NCBI RefSeq assembly: GCF_900182545.1
Contig: NZ_FXTJ01000013.1
Span: 1 to 53,987 of the forward strand
Source: Geodermatophilus aquaeductus
Lineage (GTDB): Bacteria > Actinomycetota > Actinomycetes > Mycobacteriales > Geodermatophilaceae
Direction of reading: 5' to 3'
DNA length: 53,987 bases
Shown one piece after another: positions 27,668 to 36,167 of this stretch (positions are counted from its first letter, which is position 1; each line of letters opens with the position of its first letter). The position numbers were made by a program, and so were the translations under genes. The notes under the pieces were generated by a model that was not told where the DNA came from, did not search any database, and saw only the letters and a program-made list of their open reading frames with translations.

Positions 27668-27740
27668 GCACCTCGTCGGCCTACCGGCCGACACCGCGGC
27701 CACGTGCCGTCCCGACTCACGCAGAGCCGCTGCCCGTGTC

Positions 27741-27772
27741 CCGATCGGGGAGCCTCCGGCCCCCGCGATCGG
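27741..27772. terminator. Bidirectional hairpin between the VWA gene and the heptose cluster
   Basis: ccgatcgggg (27741-27750) pairs with the ccccgcgatcgg end (to 27772), with one bulge. It separates two convergent transcripts. Confidence 0.55.
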
Positions 27773-27785
27773 CCCACCCTGCCGG

Positions 27786-28748
27786 TCAACGGGTGGGGAG
27801 CAGCCGGTCCAGCGCGGAGGTCACCTCGTCGACGGTCACCCGCGCCAGCGCGGGGTCGAGCTCGGTGCCCCACGGGTCACCGGTGCCGTCGCCGTGCCAG
27901 AGGACCACGTGCTGTGGTCGTGGCGGCGGGCCCCAGAGCGCCGGCGACACCGGGCCGAAGAGCACCACGGAGGGGCGGCGGTAGGCGGTGGCCAGGTGCG
28001 CCACGCCGGTGTCGCCGCTGACCACGACGCGGGCGGCGGCCACCGTGGCGGCCAGCTCGAGCGTCGACGTCGTCCCGGCGAGGACCGCGTCGTCGGGCAG
28101 CCCGGCGCCGCGCGCGACGGCGCACGCCAGGTCCCGCTCGGCCGGGCCGCCGGTGACGCGGACGTCGTGCCCGGCGGCGGCCAGGTGCCGCGCCACCGCG
28201 GCGAACCGCTCGGCCGGCCAGCGCCGGCCGGGGAAGGCCGCGCCGGGGTGCACGAGCGCGGCGCCGGTGACCGGCGGGGGCACGTCCGGGACGGCGAGGT
28301 CGAGCGCGTCGGGGTCGGCCGCGACGTCCAGGCCCTCCGACACCAGGCGGCACCAGCGCCGGACCTCGTGCTCGTCGGGGTACCAGGCCGGGCCGGGGTA
28401 GCCGGGGCTGGCGAAGGTCAGCAGCCGCGCCGGGTGCAGGTCGGCGACGACGACGTGCGAGGCCGGCCCCTTGCCGTGGAGGTCGACGGCGAGCTCGGGC
28501 GGCGGCCGGTCCCAGTCCAGCGGCTCGAGCTCGCGTGCGGGCAGCACCTCGTCGACGGCGTCGACCAGCCCGGCCAGCGGCGCGAGCGCGGCCGTGGTCG
28601 CCAGGACCAGCCGGTGGCCGGGCACGGCGGCGCGGACCGCCCGGATCGCCGGGACGCCGGTGAGCAGGTCACCGAGCCCCAGCGGCCGGAGCACGACCGC
28701 CACCGGCTGTGCAACTCCGCGGAGTTGCACGGAGTCGGAGGAGGTCAC
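27786..28748 (-). CDS. Glycosyltransferase family 9 protein (heptosyltransferase-like)
   Basis: 320 aa, GT-B fold. N-terminal VAVVLRPLGLGDLLTGVPAI is the GT9 nucleotide-sugar fold start. The C-terminal half has VHPGAAFPGRRWPAERFAAV, then GGPAERDLA and VVSGDTGVAHLATAYRRPSV, the ADP-heptose binding signature of WaaC/WaaF. Last gene of the heptose cluster. The GTG at 28748 overlaps the hldE stop (GTGA). A later GTG near 28700 would fit the family start better, leaving a perfect 22-base palindrome in the leader. Confidence 0.9.
   Translation of the reverse strand: MTSSDSVQLRGVAQPVAVVLRPLGLGDLLTGVPAIRAVRAAVPGHRLVLATTAALAPLAGLVDAVDEVLPARELEPLDWDRPPPELAVDLHGKGPASHVVVADLHPARLLTFASPGYPGPAWYPDEHEVRRWCRLVSEGLDVAADPDALDLAVPDVPPPVTGAALVHPGAAFPGRRWPAERFAAVARHLAAAGHDVRVTGGPAERDLACAVARGAGLPDDAVLAGTTSTLELAATVAAARVVVSGDTGVAHLATAYRRPSVVLFGPVSPALWGPPPRPQHVVLWHGDGTGDPWGTELDPALARVTVDEVTSALDRLLPTR
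28709..28730. repeat. Perfect 22-base palindrome
   Basis: The half-site GTGCAACTCCG is followed directly by its exact complement. It falls within the first codons (about 7-13) of the annotated GT9 gene, upstream of the conserved GT9 start. Possible dispersed palindromic element, operator or translation-control hairpin. Confidence 0.7.
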
Positions 28749-30118
28749 ACGCGGGAGCGCTCGACCAGGGCGGTGGTCGAGTGGCCGTCGAGGTAGGGCA
28801 GGACGACCGCCTGGCCGCCCCACTGTCGCAGCACCGCGGCCTCCGGCAGGTCGGCGCCGGCGTAGTCGCCGCCCTTGGCCCAGACGTCGGGCCGCAGCCG
28901 GTCGAGCACCTCCGCCGGGGTGTCCTCGTCGAACACGACGACGGCGTCGACGAACTCCAGCGCCTCGAGCACCCGCGCGCGGTCCGGAGCGGTCACCAGT
29001 GGCCGCGTGGGCCCCTTGAGCCGGCGCACCGACTCGTCGGAGTTGATGCACACCACCAGGCAGTCGCCCAGCCCGCGGGCGGCGCGCAGCGTGGCCACGT
29101 GGCCGGCGTGCAGCAGGTCGAAGCAGCCCCCGGTGGCCACCACGGTGCCGCCGGTCGCGCGGACGCGGGCCAGCAGCGCCGCGACGCCGTCCTCGGCCGC
29201 CACGTTCGGCTCCCGCACCGTCGAGGTGTCCCACGCCGAGGCGCCGCCGGCGGCCACGAAGCGCCCGGCGAAGGCGACCGCGGCCGCCACCGCCTCACCG
29301 GTCACCGCGCCGTCGGCGAGCGCGAGCGCCGCGGCGGCGGCGAAGGAGTCCCCGGCCCCGCACGCGTCGCCGCCGGTGACCGGCACGGCCGGGACCACCA
29401 TCGGGGCGCCCTCGCCGTAGGACAGCAGCGCGCCCCGGGCGCCGAGGGTGACCGCGACCGCGCCCACGCCCCAGTGCCGGATCAACGCCTCGGCCCGCGC
29501 GCCCACGGCGGCCAGTCCGTCGCCGTCGGCGCGCGCGCCCGCGGCGGCCGCCACGCGGGCTGCCTCCGACGCATTGGGGGTCACCAGCCGCACCGAGGGC
29601 ACGGGGTCGGCGCCGCGCGGGTGCGGGTCCCAGACCACCGGGCCGCCGGCCGCGTCCAGCGCCGCCCGGACGGCGGGATCGGACGTCGTGCCGCGCCCGT
29701 AGTCGGCGACGAGCACGGCGGCGGCGTCGCGGATGGCCTCCCGCGCCTCGTCCGGGAGCTCGCCGAGGGTGACGGCGGAGGCGCCGCTGTCGAGGCGCAC
29801 GACCGAGTGGTCGCCCACGCGCACCCGCCGCTTGACCGCGGTGCCGCCGGTGGCCGGGACGGCGACCAGCCGCACCCGCCCGGTCAGCAGCGCCCGCAGC
29901 CGCGCGGCACCCTCGTCGTCGGCGAGCGGGGCGACCAGCACGACCTCGCGGCCGGTGGCCTGCGCGGCGATGACGGCGGCCAGCGCCGCGCCGCCGGGGC
30001 GCTCGCGGGTCTCCAGGTCCTCGACCACGGGCACCGGCGCGTCCGGCGTCAGCCGCGACGCGGTGCCGACCAGGTCGACGTCGAGCAGCGCGTCCCCGAC
30101 CACGACCAGCGGCTTCAC
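28745..30118 (-). CDS. hldE: Bifunctional heptose-7-phosphate kinase / heptose-1-phosphate adenylyltransferase
   Basis: 457 aa with both activities of HldE. Residues about 1-310 form a PfkB/ribokinase-type kinase (start VVVGDALLDVDLVG, ATP/anion-hole motif GGDACGAGDSF). Residues about 325-457 form a nucleotidyltransferase (GGCFDLLHAGHVATLRAA, then RPLVTAPDRARVLEAL). It would phosphorylate heptose 7-phosphate at C1 and, after GmhB removes the 7-phosphate, make ADP-heptose. GTG start overlapping the gmhA stop. Full-length with no missing motif visible. Confidence 0.93.
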   Translation of the reverse strand: MKPLVVVGDALLDVDLVGTASRLTPDAPVPVVEDLETRERPGGAALAAVIAAQATGREVVLVAPLADDEGAARLRALLTGRVRLVAVPATGGTAVKRRVRVGDHSVVRLDSGASAVTLGELPDEAREAIRDAAAVLVADYGRGTTSDPAVRAALDAAGGPVVWDPHPRGADPVPSVRLVTPNASEAARVAAAAGARADGDGLAAVGARAEALIRHWGVGAVAVTLGARGALLSYGEGAPMVVPAVPVTGGDACGAGDSFAAAAALALADGAVTGEAVAAAVAFAGRFVAAGGASAWDTSTVREPNVAAEDGVAALLARVRATGGTVVATGGCFDLLHAGHVATLRAARGLGDCLVVCINSDESVRRLKGPTRPLVTAPDRARVLEALEFVDAVVVFDEDTPAEVLDRLRPDVWAKGGDYAGADLPEAAVLRQWGGQAVVLPYLDGHSTTALVERSRV

Positions 30119-30795
30119 CGGGCGACCCCGAGCCGCGTCTGCGGCACCCGGGCCGGCTCGGCCAGCACCGCGGCGTCGAAGGCCGCGCACAGCAGGTGCA
30201 GTGCGACCAGGTGGCACTCCTGCACGGTCGCCGTCCACGGGGAGTCGATGCAGACCGCCTCGTCCGACGCCGCCGCCAGCGGGTTGGGCGCCGGGCCGGT
30301 GATCGACAGGACGGTGATGCCGCACTCCCGGGCGCGGCGGGCCGCGGCGACGGCGTTCGGCGAGCGACCCGACGTCGACAGCAGCACCAGGACGTCGCCG
30401 GCGCGGCCGTGCGCCTCGACCTGCCGGGCGAACAGCTCGTCGGCCGGGTAGTCGTTGGCGATCGCGGTCAGCGACGAGGTCTCGGCGGTCAGGCAGATCG
30501 CGGAGAACGGCGGCCGGTCGGCGCGGTAACGGCCCACCAGCTCGGCGGTGAGGTGCTGCGCCTGCGCGGCGCTGCCCCCGTTCCCCGCGGCCAGCAGCCG
30601 CCCGCGCGACTCCCCGCACAGCACGTCGGCCAGCAGCCCGCCCCAGCGGTCGAGGGTGTCGACCGAGGCGTCGAGGCTGCGCAGCGCCGAGGTGAGGGAC
30701 GCGACGTGGTCGCGGCCGGTCAGGTGCGTGCAGGAGTCGGGCGAGACGGCCTCGCCGGCAGTGCTCTCGAAGGCGGAGTGGGGAGCGACGCTCAT
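30115..30795 (-). CDS. gmhA: Sedoheptulose-7-phosphate isomerase (SIS domain)
   Basis: First enzyme of heptose synthesis: sedoheptulose 7-phosphate to D-glycero-D-manno-heptose 7-phosphate. 226 aa. SIS motifs AAGNGGSAAQAQHLTAELVG and VLLSTSGRSPNAVAAAR, and the GmhA C-terminal CIDSPWTATVQECHLVALH. Two starts are possible: ATG 30795 with tggagg upstream (chosen), or ATG 30819 overlapping the preceding stop by 4 bases, adding eight residues. Confidence 0.93.
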   Translation of the reverse strand: MSVAPHSAFESTAGEAVSPDSCTHLTGRDHVASLTSALRSLDASVDTLDRWGGLLADVLCGESRGRLLAAGNGGSAAQAQHLTAELVGRYRADRPPFSAICLTAETSSLTAIANDYPADELFARQVEAHGRAGDVLVLLSTSGRSPNAVAAARRARECGITVLSITGPAPNPLAAASDEAVCIDSPWTATVQECHLVALHLLCAAFDAAVLAEPARVPQTRLGVAR

Positions 30796-30815
30796 CGGGC
30801 GGCCTCCAGGGGCGC

Positions 30816-32060
30816 TCATCGGACGGCCTCGACGGGACGCCGGGTGGACAGGACCTGCCGGTAGACGGCCTCGGTGTCGGCGGCCACGCGAGCCCACCGG
30901 TAGCGGGCGCGGGCCCGCCGCACCCCGGCGGCGCCGTAGGCGGCGCGCCGGGGGTCGTCGGCCAGCAGCGCGGCGAGGACCTCGCCGAGCCGGGCCGGGT
31001 CGCGGGGCGGCACGAGGTCGCCGGTGACGCCGTCGGCGACGGAGTCCTGCAGCCCGCCGACGGCGGTGGCCACCACCGGGCGGCCGCAGGCCATGGCCTC
31101 CAGCGGGGTGATGCCGAACGGCTCGTACCAGGGCACCGCCAGGACGACGTCGGCCGAGCGGATCCACGCCGGGACGTCGGCGCGGCCCACCGAGCCGGTG
31201 AACACCAGCCGGTCGGCCACGCCCAGCCCGGCCGCGACGGCGCGCAACCGGCGCACCTCCGGGTCGGCGTCGAGCGCGCCGGCGGGCGGGCCCCCGACGA
31301 CGACGAGCTCGGCGTCCGGGACGGCGGCCAGCGCCCGGACGGCGTCCTCCTGGCCCTTGCGCTCCACCAGCCGGCCGAGCACGAGCAGCCGGGGCCGGTC
31401 CGAGCGCGGCGCCACCGGCCCGCGCGGCGTGAACACGGTGGTGTCCACGCCGCAGGGGACGACGGAGACGCGGTCGCGGGACAGGCCGAGGCGGCGCAGC
31501 TCGAACACCTCGTCGGTGCAGGTGGCCACCACGTGGCCCACCGCCCGGCACAGGCCCCGCTCCAGCTCGACGCGCTGCGCCGGCGAGGTGTCGGCGTCGC
31601 CCTGGTGGCGGCGCTTGACCGAGCCGAGCGCGTGGAAGGTCTGCAGCACCGGCACGGGCGTGAGCAGGCTCCCGGCGGCCTCGACGGCGGCCAGCCCGCT
31701 CATCCAGAAGTGCGCGTGCACGACGTCGGGCGGCGCCACCGACCAGCGGGCGCGCAGCGCGGCGGCCATCGCCGGCATGTGCCCGAGCAGGTCGTCCTTG
31801 GGCAGCGCGCGGGCCGGGCCGGCGGTCAGGTGGCTGACCACGTAGCCGTCGGCTGTGGGGACCTCGTCGGGGAGGTCGGGGTCGTCGCGGCGGGTGTGCA
31901 CGGTGACGTCGTGGCCGCGGGCGGCCAGGCCCGCGGCCAGCGCGGCGACGTGCACGTTCTGGCCGCCGGCGTCCACACCGCCGATCGCGGCCAGCGGCGA
32001 GGCGTGCTCGCTGACCAGGTCGATGCGCAGCGGTGCGCCGGACACGCGGTGCGTCCTCAT
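30816..32060 (-). CDS. Glycosyltransferase family 4 (sucrose-phosphate-synthase/MshA-like)
   Basis: 414 aa, GT-B fold. The N-terminal [20 protein letters not shown] glycine-rich loop and [19 protein letters not shown] are typical. The C-terminal GT1-type domain shows [20 protein letters not shown] and the donor-site [18 protein letters not shown] (EX7E). Donor and acceptor unknown; the context suggests assembly of a heptose-containing glycan. ATG overlaps the upstream stop by 4 bases. Confidence 0.92.
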   Translation of the reverse strand: MRTHRVSGAPLRIDLVSEHASPLAAIGGVDAGGQNVHVAALAAGLAARGHDVTVHTRRDDPDLPDEVPTADGYVVSHLTAGPARALPKDDLLGHMPAMAAALRARWSVAPPDVVHAHFWMSGLAAVEAAGSLLTPVPVLQTFHALGSVKRRHQGDADTSPAQRVELERGLCRAVGHVVATCTDEVFELRRLGLSRDRVSVVPCGVDTTVFTPRGPVAPRSDRPRLLVLGRLVERKGQEDAVRALAAVPDAELVVVGGPPAGALDADPEVRRLRAVAAGLGVADRLVFTGSVGRADVPAWIRSADVVLAVPWYEPFGITPLEAMACGRPVVATAVGGLQDSVADGVTGDLVPPRDPARLGEVLAALLADDPRRAAYGAAGVRRARARYRWARVAADTEAVYRQVLSTRRPVEAVR

Positions 32061-33037
32061 CGGGTGACCTCCTCGAGAAGCGCATCCCAATCAGCGAGAA
32101 AGCGAGGGAGCCCGTACCGCTCCAGCGCGGCGGCGCGGGCCGCCTTGCCGGCCAGCCGGGCGGCGTCCTCGTCGTGCAGGTAGGTGCGGACCGCGTCCCA
32201 GAGGACCTCGGGCCGGGTGGAGAGCACGCCGGCCCCCGCGGGCACCGCCTCGACGACCTCGGTGGCCGCCAGCGCGACCACCGGCATGCCGAGGTGCATC
32301 GCCTCGAGCAGCGAGAGCCCGAGGGAGGTCCAGCGGACCGGGTGCACGTAGACCCGGCGGCGGGCCAGCTCGGTGTGCATCGCGGCCTGCGGCGGGTCGT
32401 CGTACAGGGCCACCCGCCCGGGGTCGAGGCCGTAGCGCTCGTGCAGCCCGGTCAGGCCCATCCCGAAGACGTCGATCGGTGCGGCCTGCGCCAGCCCGGC
32501 CAGCAGGTCGGCGCCGACCGTGCGGCCGCGGCGGACCGGTTCGTTGGTGACGACGGCGGCGCGGGCGAGCTCGCCGGTCCAGCGCTCGCCCGGGTCGACG
32601 ATGCCGTGCTCGATGACCGTCGTCGGCGCCCGGCCGTTGTCGTAGAAGAGCCGGTTGAAGTGGGTGACGTGCGCGATCGGGACGTCGTCGCGGTCGGCCA
32701 GCGGGTGCCGCGTGTACGGGACCGGCGCGGCGCCCTCCTCCAGGCCGGGGGCGTTGTGCTCGAGGAAGACCGCCGGGAGGTCGCGCCCGGGTTCGCGGCC
32801 CAGCCACTCGCGCACCAGCTCCAGGTCGCGCACGCGCTGCAGCACGACGACGTCGACGTCCTCGTCGCGCAGTTGCTCCGGCGTCACCTCGCGAGCCGAC
32901 GCCGGCCAGTTCCACGTCCGCGCGCGGCCCAGCCCGTCCGGCCCACGATCCGGGACCACCGGGACCAGGTACTCGTGCCGGCCCTCGACGAACGCCGTCG
33001 TCCACGAGCCGTGCACGTGCCAGACCAGGACCTTCAT
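32057..33037 (-). CDS. GT-B fold glycosyltransferase
   Basis: 326 aa. Starts [20 protein letters not shown]. The [17 protein letters not shown] segment and VFLEHNAPG resemble GT4-like enzymes. The C-terminal donor-binding region reads [20 protein letters not shown], then [16 protein letters not shown]. It is more divergent than its neighbour. Translationally coupled on both sides (ATGA overlaps). Sugar specificity not readable. Confidence 0.87.
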   Translation of the reverse strand: MKVLVWHVHGSWTTAFVEGRHEYLVPVVPDRGPDGLGRARTWNWPASAREVTPEQLRDEDVDVVVLQRVRDLELVREWLGREPGRDLPAVFLEHNAPGLEEGAAPVPYTRHPLADRDDVPIAHVTHFNRLFYDNGRAPTTVIEHGIVDPGERWTGELARAAVVTNEPVRRGRTVGADLLAGLAQAAPIDVFGMGLTGLHERYGLDPGRVALYDDPPQAAMHTELARRRVYVHPVRWTSLGLSLLEAMHLGMPVVALAATEVVEAVPAGAGVLSTRPEVLWDAVRTYLHDEDAARLAGKAARAAALERYGLPRFLADWDALLEEVTR

Positions 33038-34056
33038 GCACTCACCAGCTTCTCGACGGCGGCGACGACGTCGGCGGCGGTCACCGAGGTCAGACAGGGG
33101 TGGCCGGGGACGGGGCAGACGCGCGCGCGGGTGTCGCGGCAGGGCGCGTCCTGGTCGCCGAGCAGCACGGTCGGGACGCCGTAGGGGGCCCACCGCGCGG
33201 CCGGCACGACCGGGCTGAACAGCGAGACCACCGGCGTCCCCACGGCGGCGGCCAGGTGCGCGGGGCCGGTGTTGCCGACGACCACGGCCGCGGCGCCGTC
33301 GAGCAGGGCGGCCATCTCCGGCAGGGTCGTGGCGCCACCGAGGTCGACGCCGCGGGTGCCCGCGACGGCGGCGGTGAGGGCGCGCTCCCCCGGTCCGCCG
33401 GTGACCAGCACGCGGTGCCCGGCGTCGGCCAGCGCCTCGACCGCCTCGGCGCAGCGCTCGGCGGGCCAGGCGCGGGCCGGGACGGAGGCGCCCGGGTGGA
33501 GCACGACGTACCCGGGCTCGTGCGGCGTTGCCGGCAGCGGACGGCGCACCGCGAGCCGGCCGTCGTCGCCGTCGGGGAGCTCGAAGCCCGCCGCACGGGC
33601 CAGCGACAGCGCCCGCTCGGGCTCGGGCAGGTCCACCTCGTCGTCCTGGCCGACCCGGTGGCGGACGTCGAGCAGCGCGCCCGGGTAGTCGACGCTGGTG
33701 GCGCTCAGGCGGGACACGCCGGCCGCCCGCAGCAGCAGAGCCAGCGGCAGCGGCGACTGGTGGAACGACGTGCTGATGACGGCCTCGTCGGGCGCGAGCG
33801 CGCGCACCCGCTGGGTGAAGGCGGCGAGGTCCGCGGCGTCCACCGGCGGCGGGTCGCCGAGGATCCAGGGGCAGGCCCACGTCCAGACCTCGTCGACGCC
33901 GGGCAGCAGCGCGGCGGCGTCGGCGCCGGCCGGACCGGCCAGGAACACCACCCGCTCGGCGTCGGCGGCGACCGCGCGGACCAGCGGGCCCTGCAGGAGG
34001 ACGTCGCCGGCGTTGTCGAGCCGGGCGACGAGGACGGTGCCCCGGCGCGCGCTCAC
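33034..34056 (-). CDS. Glycosyltransferase family 9 protein (heptosyltransferase-like)
   Basis: 340 aa, second GT9 of the cluster. VLVARLDNAGDVLLQGPLVR at the N-terminus, VVLHPGASVPARAWPAERCA in the linker and VVVGNTGPAHLAAAVGTPVV for nucleotide-sugar binding. The C-terminal cysteines (CRDTRARVCPVPGHPCL) recall the Cys-rich end of some GT9 enzymes. Two consecutive GTG codons (34059, 34056) can start it; 34056 gives the usual 4-base overlap. Confidence 0.91.
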   Translation of the reverse strand: MSARRGTVLVARLDNAGDVLLQGPLVRAVAADAERVVFLAGPAGADAAALLPGVDEVWTWACPWILGDPPPVDAADLAAFTQRVRALAPDEAVISTSFHQSPLPLALLLRAAGVSRLSATSVDYPGALLDVRHRVGQDDEVDLPEPERALSLARAAGFELPDGDDGRLAVRRPLPATPHEPGYVVLHPGASVPARAWPAERCAEAVEALADAGHRVLVTGGPGERALTAAVAGTRGVDLGGATTLPEMAALLDGAAAVVVGNTGPAHLAAAVGTPVVSLFSPVVPAARWAPYGVPTVLLGDQDAPCRDTRARVCPVPGHPCLTSVTAADVVAAVEKLVSA

Positions 34057-35543
34057 CACCGGCCCGCCAGGACCTCGCCGACCGCGGCGGCCAGCGTCTC
34101 CGCCCGGCGCGGGGCGGCGGCGACCTCCTGCTTCCGCGTGACCGGCGTCGGCACCATGATCCCGACGGCGCCCGCGGCGGCGGCGGCCTCGACATCGGCG
34201 CCGATGTCACCGATCACCACGGTCCGCGCCGGGTCGACGTCGAGCTCGGCGCAGGCGGCCTTGACCATCCCCGGTGCCGGCTTGCGGCAGGAGCAGCCGT
34301 CGTCGGGGCCGTGCGGGCAGACCTGGACGGTCTCGAACGGGCCGAGCAGCTCGTCGAGCCGCGCCATGCAGGCGTCGACCTTGGCGCGGGTGATGATGCC
34401 GCGGGCCACGCCGGACTGGTTGCTCACCACCCCCACCCGGACGCCGCGGGCGCGCAGCGCGTCGACCGCCTCGCGCGCCCCCGGCACCGGCCTCACCAGC
34501 TCCGGGTCGCCGTTGTAGGGGTAGTCGCGCACGAGCGTGCCGTCGCGGTCGAAGAGGACGAGGTCGGGCAGGCCGCGCCACGGCGTGACCCGGCGGTGCC
34601 GCACGGCACCGCGCAGGAAGTGCCAGGTGGCCAGCGGCGGGATGACCGCGCTGGTCAGCGCCATGGTGGTCACCTCGGCGCGGTCACGCGGGCCCGGCGC
34701 GATGCGGGCCCAGGCGAACTCGGCGGTGCCCGCGGCCCAGGCCAGGGCGGCGGCCGCCGCGGCCCGGGGGCGCCGTGCGGCGGCCAGCCCGACGGCGGCC
34801 AGCCCCGCCGCGGTGACGGCCAGGTGCCGCGGCCGGCGGCCGACCGCGGCGTCGGCGCGCTCGCGCCACATGGGGCCGTGCAGCCGGCGCATGAGGACGT
34901 CGTCGGCGTTGCCGGCCTGCACGCGCACGCTGACCCACCGGTCGGTGGGCCGGACCGGGTGGGTGATCCGGCGCTCGCCGCGCACCAGCCGGCTGCCGGT
35001 GTCCATGACCCGCAGCGCGAGGTCGGAGTCCTCGCGGAAGGCGCGCGGGAAGCGCTCGTCGAACCCGCCGACGGCGGCCAGCGCGGCCCGGCGGTAGGCG
35101 AGGTCGGCGGTGATCCAGGCGCTCGTGGCCAGGCCCGCGGTGCCGCGCTCCCAGTCGGTGGGCCGGCGGTCCTCCGGCAGCGGCACCCGCACCCGGCCCT
35201 GGCTGCCGGCGACGTCGGCGGGCAGCCCGGTCAGGTCCGCCGCCAGCCGCTCGTACCAGTCGGGGTCGGGGACGACGTCGTCGTCGAGGAACGCGATCCA
35301 CGGGGTGCGGGCCACCCGCCAGCCGAGGTTGCGCGCGCGGGCGGGGCCGCCGCCCCCGGTGCAGACCACGCGGACCGGCGGCAGACCGGGGCGGTCCACC
35401 TCGAGCGGGGGCCCGCCGGGCCGGTCGTCGACGACGACGAGCTCTGCCGGGCGCGGCCCCGGCGCGGCGGCGATGGCGTCGAGCAGCACGCCGAGCGACG
35501 GCCGGCCGATGGTCGGCACGACGACGGTGCACTCCGCGAGCAT
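34053..35543 (-). CDS. Fusion of GT2 glycosyltransferase and heptose-1,7-bisphosphate 7-phosphatase (GmhB-like)
   Basis: 496 aa. Residues about 1-220 are a GT2 GT-A domain (TVVVPTIGRPSLGVLLDAIA, DDDVVPDPDWY, and EDSDLALRVMD as catalytic-base region). A hydrophobic Ala-rich stretch (about 240-310) may associate with the membrane. Residues about 325-496 are a HAD-IIIA phosphatase: motif I FDRDGTLVRDYPY, VVSNQSGVARG, the GmhB zinc loop CPHGPDDGCSCRKP and VIGDIGADVEAA. GmhB removes the 7-phosphate from heptose 1,7-bisphosphate. First gene of the cluster. ATG 35543 chosen; a start at 35576 is possible. Confidence 0.88.
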   Translation of the reverse strand: MLAECTVVVPTIGRPSLGVLLDAIAAAPGPRPAELVVVDDRPGGPPLEVDRPGLPPVRVVCTGGGGPARARNLGWRVARTPWIAFLDDDVVPDPDWYERLAADLTGLPADVAGSQGRVRVPLPEDRRPTDWERGTAGLATSAWITADLAYRRAALAAVGGFDERFPRAFREDSDLALRVMDTGSRLVRGERRITHPVRPTDRWVSVRVQAGNADDVLMRRLHGPMWRERADAAVGRRPRHLAVTAAGLAAVGLAAARRPRAAAAAALAWAAGTAEFAWARIAPGPRDRAEVTTMALTSAVIPPLATWHFLRGAVRHRRVTPWRGLPDLVLFDRDGTLVRDYPYNGDPELVRPVPGAREAVDALRARGVRVGVVSNQSGVARGIITRAKVDACMARLDELLGPFETVQVCPHGPDDGCSCRKPAPGMVKAACAELDVDPARTVVIGDIGADVEAAAAAGAVGIMVPTPVTRKQEVAAAPRRAETLAAAVGEVLAGRW

Positions 35544-35644
35544 GATCGCGCCCTGCCCGGACGCGATCCCCCGCAAACACTACGGGCTTGAAGTTCCTCC
35601 GGACGTCGTGCAGCCCGAGGGGGCGGCACCGGGGAACGTGCTGT

Positions 35645-36142
35645 TCAGCGTCGGACGCGGGTCGCTGCGGACACCCGCGCGAGCGCGTCGGTGACCACGG
35701 CGGCGTCGTCACCCAGCAGGGTGAGCAGGTGCGCCACGAGCTCGTCGTGGGTGACGGCGGCGGCCCGCGCGCGCTCGCGGCCGGCCTCGGTCAGCCGGGC
35801 GTGCAGCAGCCGCCGGTCCCCCGGCCGCCGCTCCCGCACGACCAGGCCCTGCTCGACCAGCCGGCCGACCGTGCTGGTCACCCCGGCGCGGGACAGCCCG
35901 AGCGCCTCGGCGACCTCGCCCATCGTGGCCCGCTCCCCGGGCGCCTCGGCGATCCGCCGCAGGGCCTCGAAACCGGTGAGCGACAGGTCGTGTTCGCGGT
36001 GCAGCGCGGAGTCGACGCGGTGGGTGATGCGGTCGTGCACCTGGACGATCCGCAGCCAGGTCTCCGCGGCCAGCGGAGCGGCTCCCGCGAGCGCCGCCGG
36101 GTCGGCCGGGACGGCGGTCGTCAGCACGTCGTCGGAGCGCAT
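35645..36142 (-). CDS. MarR family transcriptional regulator
   Basis: 165 aa winged-helix repressor. A dimerisation helix (AETWLRIVQVHDRITHRVDS) is followed by the wHTH: LTGFEALRRIAEAPGERATM, GEVAEALGLSRAGVTSTVGR, then the wing VVRERRPGDRRLLHARLTEAG. It lies just upstream of the heptose cluster on the same strand (101-base gap), so control of that cluster is possible but unproven. Confidence 0.92.
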   Translation of the reverse strand: MRSDDVLTTAVPADPAALAGAAPLAAETWLRIVQVHDRITHRVDSALHREHDLSLTGFEALRRIAEAPGERATMGEVAEALGLSRAGVTSTVGRLVEQGLVVRERRPGDRRLLHARLTEAGRERARAAAVTHDELVAHLLTLLGDDAAVVTDALARVSAATRVRR

Positions 36143-36167
36143 GGCCCCATCGTCGCCCAGGTCGGTC

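Noticed and set aside
27786..35543. Heptose cluster as evidence for an LPS-bearing Gram-negative genome
   Set aside because: Codon usage, tRNA-linked housekeeping order, TadA-associated protein and small-type SRP RNA all point to an actinobacterium; no lipid A or Lpt genes are present.
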